Made by a program: the position numbers and the translations under genes. Below the pieces are notes generated by a model. The model worked only from the letters and a program-made list of their open reading frames with translations. It was not told the origin of the DNA and did not search any database. DNA of 64,000 bases from CAZYSK01 sp964649415 (GTDB lineage Bacteria; Chloroflexota; Anaerolineae; B4-G1), in NCBI GenBank assembly GCA_964649415.1, contig CAZYSK010000021.1, positions 1 to 64,000 of the forward strand, in the 5' to 3' direction. This document shows positions 26,726 to 34,184 of this stretch, in pieces (positions within the stretch are counted from its first letter, which is position 1; every line of letters begins with the position of its first letter).

Positions 26726-27316
26726 ATGGAAACTATACGTGCCTTCATCGCCATCCCCCTACCCGATCCGGTGCTGGACGGGCTGGCCGACCTTCAGCGG
26801 GAACTGAAGAAACGCGTCCCGCCCCGCAGCGTGCGCTGGGTGCGTCCCGCGGCTATCCACCTGACGCTCAAGTTCTTGGGCGACACGCCCACGGACAGAC
26901 TGCCCGGCATCCGGCAGGCGCTGGCAGCCGTCGCCCGCCACGCCCCACCCTGCGTCTTCACCGTCGAGGGACTGGGCTGCTTCCCCAACCCCAGCCGCCC
27001 ACGCGTCGTCTGGGTCGGGGTGCAGGAGCCGACGGGGCGCTTGGCAGCGCTCCAGGGCGCAGTCGAGGAGGTGATGGACCCCCTCGGCTACCCGCCCGAG
27101 AGGCGAGGCTTCACGCCGCATCTCACACTGGGGCGCGTGCACCGCAAAGCCGCCCGCAACGACGCGGCACGGGTCGGGGAGATCGTCGCCAGCACCCCGG
27201 TGGGTGTGCTGGCCGAGGTCCCCGCCGCTGGCTTCGCGATCATCCGCAGCGTGCTTAAACCCGACGGCGCCGAATACAGCGTGCAGGCGGAGTTTCCGCT
27301 GCACGCAGCGAACTGA
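26726..27316 (+). CDS. thpR: RNA 2',3'-cyclic phosphodiesterase (2'-5' RNA ligase family)
   Basis: 196-residue 2H phosphoesterase that opens 2',3'-cyclic phosphates on RNA ends. The two catalytic HxT motifs are His45-Leu-Thr47 (AIHLTLKFLGDT) and His132-Leu-Thr134 (FTPHLTLGRVHR). The N-terminus METIRAFIAIPLP is typical. Size matches the family. It starts 36 bases after the Eis-like gene and probably shares its transcript. Confidence 0.93.
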   Translation: METIRAFIAIPLPDPVLDGLADLQRELKKRVPPRSVRWVRPAAIHLTLKFLGDTPTDRLPGIRQALAAVARHAPPCVFTVEGLGCFPNPSRPRVVWVGVQEPTGRLAALQGAVEEVMDPLGYPPERRGFTPHLTLGRVHRKAARNDAARVGEIVASTPVGVLAEVPAAGFAIIRSVLKPDGAEYSVQAEFPLHAAN

Positions 27317-27362
27317 GCCGATCACAATCATCAAGGGAGTATTCAGAACAACCGAAACCCGT

Positions 27363-27800
27363 ATGGTCATAGACATGCTACGCCGCTTGCGGCACAAGAA
27401 GACGAAGGTTAAGCTCACTGTTGACGACGAAGGCACGACCGTGGAACGCGAGATGGCGGCCTTGAACGCGGTCCCTGGATGGGGCGAGGCCGACGTGCCC
27501 GAGGGCCTGAGCAAAGAGGATATGCTCGCCCGCAGTCTGGACATCGCGTTGGGCCTCCTGTGCCATAGCCGCGCGATGATGGCCGCAGATCTGGCGAACA
27601 CCGTGACCGAGATCTGGAAGGTGCAGGCCAACTATACCTACAAGGACTTCATCCAGGCCGCTGAGGAGGACCCCCGTTTCCAGGTGTCACTCGGCCAGCT
27701 CATCGCCCTGGCCGACGAAGCAGACCCCTGGGACGTCGTGATGGAGCGGATTGAGATGGAAGAGGCCAGGATCAACGGCCAGCAGGGATGCAAATACTGA
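27363..27800 (+). CDS. Hypothetical small protein
   Basis: 145 residues with no family I recognise. The N-terminus is basic (MLRRLRHKKTKVKL). The middle is helical and acidic (SKEDMLARSLDIALGLLCHSRAMMAADLANTVTEIW) and the C-terminal part is also acidic (DPWDVVMERIEMEEARI). No signal peptide or membrane segment. It overlaps the next gene by 13 bases, so the two are likely cotranslated. ATG 27363 lacks a good ribosome site; the ATG at 27375 is an alternative. Confidence 0.65.
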   Translation: MVIDMLRRLRHKKTKVKLTVDDEGTTVEREMAALNAVPGWGEADVPEGLSKEDMLARSLDIALGLLCHSRAMMAADLANTVTEIWKVQANYTYKDFIQAAEEDPRFQVSLGQLIALADEADPWDVVMERIEMEEARINGQQGCKY

Positions 27801-28300
27801 AGACGTCGCAACGTTCTAGCCCCGAACTCATCATCGGCGTCATCGGTGGTTCTGCGCCGACGCCCGCGGAGGCCACAGCGGCCGAGGCGGTGGGCCGGGC
27901 GCTGGCCGAGGCGCACGCGGTGCTGATCTGCGGCGGTCGCGGTGGGGTGATGGAAGCCGCCTGCCGGGGCGCGAAGTCCGCCGGAGGCCTGACGATCGGC
28001 GTCCTCCCCGGCAGCCGCCGTGCGGGCGCAAACCCCTACGTGGACATCCCCATCGTCACCGGGCTCGGCGAGGCGCGCAACGCGGTAATCGCGCGCACCG
28101 CTCAGGCAGTGATCGCCGTCGGCGGGAGTTACGGCACGCTGAGCGAGATTGCCTTTGCACTGGCTTTTGGCGTGCCGGTCGTGGGGATAGGGACGTGGCA
28201 GGTCGAGCGCGATGGTCACCCACCCGCCCCCATCGTCACCGCCGCCACGCCGGAGGAAGCGGTCCAACAGGCGCTGTCGCTGGCACGCCGGCGTGCGTGA
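27788..28300 (+). CDS. LOG-family/TIGR00725-type nucleotide-binding protein
   Basis: 170 residues with a Rossmann-like LOG fold. GVIGGSAPTP is the first glycine loop, CGGRGGVMEAACRGAKSAGGLTIGVLPG is the core, and IAVGGSYGTLSEIAFALAFGVPVVG matches the PGGxGTxxE signature, here GGSYGTLSE. Relatives include cytokinin riboside monophosphate phosphoribohydrolases. The TIGR00725 group lacks proven function, and it is often misnamed lysine decarboxylase. Overlaps the end of the preceding small gene. Confidence 0.85.
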   Translation: MQILKTSQRSSPELIIGVIGGSAPTPAEATAAEAVGRALAEAHAVLICGGRGGVMEAACRGAKSAGGLTIGVLPGSRRAGANPYVDIPIVTGLGEARNAVIARTAQAVIAVGGSYGTLSEIAFALAFGVPVVGIGTWQVERDGHPPAPIVTAATPEEAVQQALSLARRRA

Positions 28301-28333
28301 CACCGCCGTCCAACCATCGCCGGTGCCGCCCGC

Positions 28334-29620
28334 TCAGGGCAGCGGCGGCTGCCCGTGCCCCCGGTCGACATTCCTGCCAGGCAACAGACGCATCGCTGCG
28401 AGCCCGGCCAATCCGAATATGCCCGCCGCGACGAGGAAGGGCACGCGCAACCCCAGCCAGGCAGCCAACAGGCTGCCCATCATAGGCCCGATCGCGTTCG
28501 CTGTCGCCGTCACGCTGGTTTCCACGCCGTAGACTATCCCCTCCTGTCCCTCCGGCGACACCCGGGCCAGGAAAGCGCTCAGCGAGGTCAGGAGGCCTCC
28601 CATAGCCAACCCCGTCCCCGCCTGCAACAACAGCAGGGAAGTGGTCTCGGTGACGAAGTACTGGGGCACGTAACACGCGATCGAGACAAGCGCTGACGTC
28701 ACCAGGATGGCACGAGAACCCAGGCGGTCGCCCAGCCAACCCAGGCCCAACGCCCCCACCGCACCGGCCAGCGCGCCGGCACCGCTGATCAGCCCATTGA
28801 TGGAGGCCACACGAGCACCGGGCGGGACGATCTCCTGCACGAACAACGGCAAGACGGGCACCATCAGCCGTGCCCCCAACCGCATCAGCAGATTCACCCC
28901 CAGCACAGCGAGCAACGACGGTAGACTCAGGATCGGCGATAGGTGGCCCCATACGCGCTGCCGCAGCGTCAACTCGTGCGCACGGGCCGACGTGCGCTCG
29001 CGCCCAGACGGCACGCCGCGCCGAAACGGATCCTCGACCAGGGCCAGCACGCCCAGGCCGGCCACGAACAATAGCGCACCGGTGGTCCAGAAAGCCGCCC
29101 GATAGCCGAGACTGTCGGCCACCAGGCCGCCCAGCAGCGGCCCGACAGAGGCTCCCATGTAGATAGCCACCTGGAGCAAGCCCAGTGCAAAGCCTGCGCG
29201 CTTGCGGGGCGTGGTCGTGGCGACGAGCGCGTTTGCTGCAGTGATCGTCCCAGTCAGGCCACCCTGCGCCATGCGCAGAAGCGCCAACTGCGGCGCGTTC
29301 GTTGCCAGACCCATCAGACCGATCAGCACAGCCCCGGCGAACATGGCGCGCTCGACCATGAGCTTGCGACCGTAGCGATCACCCAATGCCCCCCAGATCG
29401 GCCCCAAGATCCCCATCATCACCGAGTGGCCGAAGAACATGAGCCCGGCCCAGATCCTGGTCGCGCGCTCACCCGCCACGCCCAACTCCGAGAGATACAG
29501 CGGCAAGAGAGGCATCACGACGGTGAAGCCGGCAATGGCGATCAGTTCGGCGAACCATATCACCGCCAGGTTGCGGCGCCAGGACACAGATGGCTTGGAT
29601 GGTGCAGTAGGGTTGGACAT
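28334..29620 (-). CDS. MFS transporter, DHA1 drug-efflux type
   Basis: 428-residue twelve-helix major facilitator. Motif A between helices 2 and 3 is GPIWGALGDRYGRKLMV. GFALGLLQVAIYMGASVGPLLGGLVAD is the antiporter motif C region, typical of drug:H+ antiporters. The second half repeats motif A as GWLGDRLGSRAILV. The frame continues upstream to 29758, but the ATG at 29620 gives a standard cytosolic N-terminus before the first helix. It is divergent from the moxR gene. Substrate unknown. Confidence 0.88.
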   Translation of the reverse strand: MSNPTAPSKPSVSWRRNLAVIWFAELIAIAGFTVVMPLLPLYLSELGVAGERATRIWAGLMFFGHSVMMGILGPIWGALGDRYGRKLMVERAMFAGAVLIGLMGLATNAPQLALLRMAQGGLTGTITAANALVATTTPRKRAGFALGLLQVAIYMGASVGPLLGGLVADSLGYRAAFWTTGALLFVAGLGVLALVEDPFRRGVPSGRERTSARAHELTLRQRVWGHLSPILSLPSLLAVLGVNLLMRLGARLMVPVLPLFVQEIVPPGARVASINGLISGAGALAGAVGALGLGWLGDRLGSRAILVTSALVSIACYVPQYFVTETTSLLLLQAGTGLAMGGLLTSLSAFLARVSPEGQEGIVYGVETSVTATANAIGPMMGSLLAAWLGLRVPFLVAAGIFGLAGLAAMRLLPGRNVDRGHGQPPLP

Positions 29621-29712
29621 AGCGGCGTCAAGTACTCCTGTGCATACCAGATAGGTGTGGATTATACGCTGCTGTCCCCGATAGTCAACCGGTGGACGCC
29701 AACGCCGTGCAT

Positions 29713-29741
29713 TTGGCGCATAGCGCAAAGACGGATATAAT
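29713..29741 (+). promoter_or_regulatory. moxR operon promoter
   Basis: TTGGCG (29713-29718) and TATAAT (29736-29741) with 17 bases between, about 40 bases before the moxR start at 29783, which has AAGGAGA in front. Confidence 0.7.
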
Positions 29742-29782
29742 TGAAGTATCAGGCGCAAAGCTCACAGAGCAAGGAGACTTCC

Positions 29783-30736
29783 ATGGACGAAGTACGCGCA
29801 GTGACCGACCAGCTCGTCAAGAACATCGAGCGCGTCATCATCGGCAAGCGAGATGCGATCGAGCTCATCCTCGTCGGATTGCTCTCGCAGGGCCACATCC
29901 TGATCGAGGACGTGCCCGGGGTGGGCAAGACGATGCTGGCCCGCGCGCTGGCCAAGTCCCTCGGATGTACGTTCCGGCGCATCCAGTTCACGCCCGACAT
30001 GCTGCCCTCCGACGTCACCGGCGTGTCCATCTTCAACCAGAAAGCGCACGAGTTCGAGTTTCGGCCAGGCCCTATCATGGCCCAGATCGTCCTCACCGAC
30101 GAGATCAATCGGGCCACACCCAAGACCCAGGCCGCCCTCTTGGAGGCCATGCAGGAGCTGCAAGTGACTGTGGACGGAGTCACCCATCCCCTGCCGCACC
30201 CCTTCCTCGTCATGGCGACTCAGAACCCCATCGAGTACGAGGGCACCTTCCCCTTGCCCGAGGCCCAACTGGACCGCTTCCTGATGCGCATCCGGCTGGG
30301 CTACCCCGGCCCCAGCGACGAAATCGCCGTGCTCGACTCACAGCAATACGTGCACCCGTTGACGAAGACTGAGCAAGTGATCGGTAGCGAAGCCCTTACC
30401 CAGGCTCAGGAGAAACTGAAGACCGTCTACGTGGACCTGTTGGTCAAGCGCTACATCGTGGACATCGTCACGCGCACACGCCGTCACCCCGACATCTATC
30501 TCGGAGCCAGCCCCCGGGGTTCGCTGGCCCTCTACCGCACGGGACAGACCCGTGCGGCGATGTTGGGGCGCGACTACGTGATCCCCGACGACATCAAGGC
30601 CATGACGAAGCCCACGCTGGCACACCGGCTGATCGTCAGCCCGTCGGCACGCCTCCGGGACGTCACCGGCGAGGCCGTGGTATCGGAGATCCTGTCCGAT
30701 CTGCCCGTGCCGGGCGCACACGTGCGGCCGCGCTAG
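29783..30736 (+). CDS. MoxR-type AAA+ ATPase
   Basis: 317-residue AAA+ chaperone of the MoxR family. Walker A is PGVGKT (45-50), Walker B is VLTDE (103-107) followed by the INRATPKTQAALLEAMQE hallmark, sensor 1 is in ATQNPIEYEGTFPLPEAQLDRF, and a lid domain with PRGSLAL follows. MoxR proteins typically pair with DUF58 and VWA proteins to mature or activate enzyme complexes. The DUF58 partner begins 18 bases downstream, but no VWA or transglutaminase gene follows. Confidence 0.93.
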   Translation: MDEVRAVTDQLVKNIERVIIGKRDAIELILVGLLSQGHILIEDVPGVGKTMLARALAKSLGCTFRRIQFTPDMLPSDVTGVSIFNQKAHEFEFRPGPIMAQIVLTDEINRATPKTQAALLEAMQELQVTVDGVTHPLPHPFLVMATQNPIEYEGTFPLPEAQLDRFLMRIRLGYPGPSDEIAVLDSQQYVHPLTKTEQVIGSEALTQAQEKLKTVYVDLLVKRYIVDIVTRTRRHPDIYLGASPRGSLALYRTGQTRAAMLGRDYVIPDDIKAMTKPTLAHRLIVSPSARLRDVTGEAVVSEILSDLPVPGAHVRPR

Positions 30737-30753
30737 GCGGACTGGGGCGAGCG

Positions 30754-32076
30754 ATGCAGGCAACGCGACGCGCGTGGGGGGTGTTGGCCCTCGGGTTGGC
30801 GTCCGTGGTCGCGGCCCTGGTCACCGGTCGCGACCTGTACTACCACCTGATTTACCTCCTGACAGCCGTGCTCCTCTCGTCGGGCCTGTGGGCCTGGGCA
30901 GCCACGCACGGGCTGCACCTCAGTCGCTACACCCGCAGCACGCGCGCACAGGTGGGCCACCCGCTGATGGAGCGCTTCTCACTGCGCAACAGCACATGGC
31001 TGCCCAAACTGTGGGTCGCGATTTACGACGACTCCGACGTGCCAGGTCACCGCACCAGCCGGGTCATCTACAAGCTAGGACCGCACCAGGAGCGCGTGTG
31101 GACGGTGCGCACCCTGTGTGAGCGGCGCGGCCGCTTCCGCCTGGGCCCGGTGAGCGTCTCCGGCGGCGATCCCTTAGGGCTGTTCGAGTTCCGGCGCGAG
31201 TTCCCTCAGACCAGCAGCATCGTGGTCTACCCGGCTACCGTCCCGATACGCGACTTCCCGCAGCGCATGGGCTACCTGCCGGGTGGAGACGCGCTGCGTC
31301 GCCGCACGTACCACGTCACGACCAACGCCGCCGGCGTGCGCGAGTACGTCCCCGGCGACAGTTTCAACCGCATTCACTGGCCGTCGACGGCCCGCAAGAA
31401 CCGCCTCATCGTCAAGGAGTTCGAACTGGATCCGCTCGCGGACGTCTGGATCCTGCTCGACATGGCGGAATCCGTGCACTTCAGAGAACCCGTGGATGAG
31501 GTGGACCTGGCGATTCGAGAGCAGGAGCCGTGGCAGATCCGCGCCAGGCGGCTCCAACTGGAGCCCAGCACCGAGGAGTACGCCGTTACCGCGGCGGCGT
31601 CGGTGGCGGAGTTCTTCATCCGCCGCGGGCGGGCCGTGGGTCTGATCGCCTACGGCCAGCGGCGCGAGGTGATCCAGGCTGACCGGGATGAGCGCCAACT
31701 GGGCAAGATCCTGGACGCGATGGCCGTGCTGCGGGCGGCGGGCGACATGCCCTTCAGCCAGGTGCTGAGCGCGGAATGCGGTCGTTTGACGCGCGGCACC
31801 ATCGTGATCGCCATCAGCCCGTCGGTGCACGAGGAGTGGGCCAGGACGACGCTCTCCATCGACCGCGCGGGGCTCCGCATGGTCGCCATTCTGGTGGACG
31901 CGGCCGGCTTCGGTGGACCCGAGGGGGCAAGCCTGCTCAAGGAGCAATTGCTGTCCACCGGCACGCCCGCCATCCTCCTGCGCCAGGGCGATTCAATCAG
32001 GGACGTGCTCAGCTCCGTCCCGCGGCCGCGGAACGCGCCGGTGCTGCCTGCCGTCTACACTACTCCCGACGCCTGA
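30754..32076 (+). CDS. DUF58 domain protein (MoxR partner)
   Basis: 440 residues. Two N-terminal helices (about 8-25 and 30-48) are followed by a strand-rich region and the DUF58 signature VREYVPGDSFNRIHWPSTARKNRLIVKEFE (about residues 195-225). The C-terminal half has a VWA-like layout (DVWILLDMAES... with ALAALA-type helices), as in the family. It is cotranscribed with moxR. The last bases overlap the convergent VTT gene by 17 bases, an unusually tight arrangement with no room for a terminator. Confidence 0.9.
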   Translation: MQATRRAWGVLALGLASVVAALVTGRDLYYHLIYLLTAVLLSSGLWAWAATHGLHLSRYTRSTRAQVGHPLMERFSLRNSTWLPKLWVAIYDDSDVPGHRTSRVIYKLGPHQERVWTVRTLCERRGRFRLGPVSVSGGDPLGLFEFRREFPQTSSIVVYPATVPIRDFPQRMGYLPGGDALRRRTYHVTTNAAGVREYVPGDSFNRIHWPSTARKNRLIVKEFELDPLADVWILLDMAESVHFREPVDEVDLAIREQEPWQIRARRLQLEPSTEEYAVTAAASVAEFFIRRGRAVGLIAYGQRREVIQADRDERQLGKILDAMAVLRAAGDMPFSQVLSAECGRLTRGTIVIAISPSVHEEWARTTLSIDRAGLRMVAILVDAAGFGGPEGASLLKEQLLSTGTPAILLRQGDSIRDVLSSVPRPRNAPVLPAVYTTPDA

Positions 32077-32812
32077 CCGCCTCCCGGCGCGTCAGTCGCC
32101 GGATGGCACGCACCATCAGGCGCTCCAGATGCGACTCGTAGCGCCACAGGCCCCACGCCAGCGCGATCGCTCCCCCGCCCAGCGGAACCCACGCCCACCA
32201 CGGCAGGCGCGTCGCGTAGGCCCCTACCCAGCAGGAGACGAACACCCCCGGCAAGCGCGCCGGCGTGATCAGAAGCAGCATGCGCGGGATTGAGAGCGAG
32301 CTGAGACCGACTAGGAAACAGGTAAGGTCGTCGGGGAGGAAGGGAAAGAGGAACACAAGGAAGAAGAACAACGGACCCCGGCGGCCCGCGACGCCATCCC
32401 AGCGCGCCAATCGCTCCGCGTCGACCAGTCGCTCGACCAGCGGGCGCCCAAACCAACGCCCCAGCGCCATCGCCAAAGCGGTCCCCAGCATCACCCCCGC
32501 CATGCTGTAGAGCGTGCCCAGCCAGACCCCGTAGAGGTAGCCGTTCACCATCCCCACCAACTGGCCCGGCAATGGGGCCAGCAGCACCTGGATCACGTTG
32601 AGCACGACGGTAACCAAAGGTGCCCATGGGCCGAAGCCGGTCACCCATGCCTGGATGCGCGCCCGGTCGCCAAACAGGGCCCACAGCGGCTCGCGCCAGA
32701 TCCACGCAGCCCCTCCGGCGCAGATGAGCAACAGTCCGGCGAGCAGCGCACGTACCACGACCCCGCCCTTTCCGCGCTTCCCTTCCCGACTACCGCGCTG
32801 AGGCCCGCTCAC
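32060..32812 (-). CDS. VTT-domain membrane protein (DedA/TVP38 family)
   Basis: About 250 residues with five to six helices and the VTT (SNARE-associated) core: VLLAPLPGQLVGMVNGYLYGVWLGTLYSMAGVMLGTALAMALGRWFGRPLVERLV, followed by FFLVFLFPFLPDDLTCFLVGLSSL. TVP38/TMEM64-type proteins act in lipid scrambling or membrane homeostasis. GTG at 32812, eight bases after GGAG, is chosen; a GTG at 32758 is the alternative. It follows the MFS gene at 32836 closely on the same strand. Its 3' end overlaps the convergent DUF58 gene. Confidence 0.8.
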   Translation of the reverse strand: MSGPQRGSREGKRGKGGVVVRALLAGLLLICAGGAAWIWREPLWALFGDRARIQAWVTGFGPWAPLVTVVLNVIQVLLAPLPGQLVGMVNGYLYGVWLGTLYSMAGVMLGTALAMALGRWFGRPLVERLVDAERLARWDGVAGRRGPLFFFLVFLFPFLPDDLTCFLVGLSSLSIPRMLLLITPARLPGVFVSCWVGAYATRLPWWAWVPLGGGAIALAWGLWRYESHLERLMVRAIRRLTRREAVRRRE

Positions 32813-32835
32813 GGCCACATCTCCGCGAACACAGC

Positions 32836-34089
32836 TCACTCCAGTGGCCGCAACCCCAGGGCAAGCACAAACCCCACGCCCACGAGCGCAGACGTCAGGC
32901 CAAAAAGCGCAGTGTACGAGGTCGCCTCCAGCAGCCATCCGCCCGCAACCGGTGCCAGCGTGGTCACGCCCATGATCGTGTTGCTCAGGCCGACGTAGGC
33001 CGGGCGCATGCCGTCGGGCGCGATCTCCAACAGGTAATCGAAGAAACCCAGCATCCACGTGCTGTTCAAGATACCGATCGCCACGTAGACGAAGGGATAG
33101 GCCCGGGCCAGCCAGCCGCCGCCTACCAGGTGCGCCACCAGGGCGAAGAGTGGTCCGAGCATGGCCGAGACGGATCCAATCCGGATCACCAGCCGTGCCC
33201 CCCAGCGCCCTCTGACCAGGCTCAGCAGGACGCTGGCGATCACGCCAGCGACCGTCTGGGCAATTACGAACTCGCCCACCACGCTCTCCGGCAGCCCCAG
33301 CACCTCGCTCGCGTGCCCCACGTAGAACGGCGTGGCTATGTCCACCAGGCCGACCAGTATGCGGGAGGCAGTCAGAACGAGGAAGGTGCTATCGGTGGAC
33401 AGGAGCTTGAACCAGCCACCCTTGACCTGACTATCCGACTGAGAGCCCGTGCTCTCAGGGGCGGGCTCGCGGATGGCGAACAGAGCGACAAAAGACGGGA
33501 TGAACACGACACCAGCCAGCCCGAAGATGAGCGCGTAGTCGTTGGGGAAGGCAAAACGAGGGCTGTCCAGGATCAGCCCCATCAGCGCCCCCGCCCCGAT
33601 CCCGAGCACACCGCTGATGACCTGTCCCGCCCCGAAAAGCCGCGCCCGCCGCTTCGCCGGGACAGCCCGTGCCACGAGATCAAACCAGGCGACGCTGGAC
33701 GTCCCGTCGCCTATGGAGAACAGCGCGATGGCGGCGAAGAACAGAGCCAACATCGCAGAGGGATAACGCGCCAGCCCGGCCCACAGAGCCAATCCAATCA
33801 CCCAGAACGCGGCCCGGCCCACCGTCCCGATAAGCAAACAAGGCTTCTTCCGCGGCTTGTCGTTGATCAAGCGGGCGACGGCCAGTTGGGGCAACAGCCA
33901 GCCCCCGCGAAAGATCGTGCTAGCCAATCCCACTACCGGCGCCGACGTGGTCAGTTGCCCGACGAAGGCAGGCAACACGCTGGTGGGATTGAAGAAGTTG
34001 AAGGCCACTCCAAAGCAGACGTAGTCCACCAGGAAGGCCACGAAATTCCGGCGATAGTGGGGCGGGAATGTGTCGGGATTCTTGTTCAC
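32836..34089 (-). CDS. MFS transporter
   Basis: 417-residue major facilitator with about twelve helices. The N-terminus NFVAFLVDYVCFGVAFNFFNPTSVLPAFVGQL and the GAGQVISGVLGIGAGALMGLIL segment fit an uncharacterised MFS subgroup with weak motif A (ARLINDKPRKKPCL). A central cytosolic loop (EPAPESTGSQSDSQVKGGW) divides the halves. Substrate unknown. Upstream, 34090-34184 is purine-rich low-complexity sequence with no gene. Confidence 0.85.
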   Translation of the reverse strand: MNKNPDTFPPHYRRNFVAFLVDYVCFGVAFNFFNPTSVLPAFVGQLTTSAPVVGLASTIFRGGWLLPQLAVARLINDKPRKKPCLLIGTVGRAAFWVIGLALWAGLARYPSAMLALFFAAIALFSIGDGTSSVAWFDLVARAVPAKRRARLFGAGQVISGVLGIGAGALMGLILDSPRFAFPNDYALIFGLAGVVFIPSFVALFAIREPAPESTGSQSDSQVKGGWFKLLSTDSTFLVLTASRILVGLVDIATPFYVGHASEVLGLPESVVGEFVIAQTVAGVIASVLLSLVRGRWGARLVIRIGSVSAMLGPLFALVAHLVGGGWLARAYPFVYVAIGILNSTWMLGFFDYLLEIAPDGMRPAYVGLSNTIMGVTTLAPVAGGWLLEATSYTALFGLTSALVGVGFVLALGLRPLE

Positions 34090-34184
34090 GGCGTGAGTGT
34101 ACCACGAAGTGGGGGGCCGTCAAGGAGGGAGGCAGGAGGCCAGAAGCAGGAAGGAGGAGACAGGAAAGGGGAGAAGGGCGGGAG

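Noticed and set aside
32818..33058. Longer N-terminus for the VTT protein
   Set aside because: It would overlap the upstream MFS gene by about 220 bases and has no membrane or family features.
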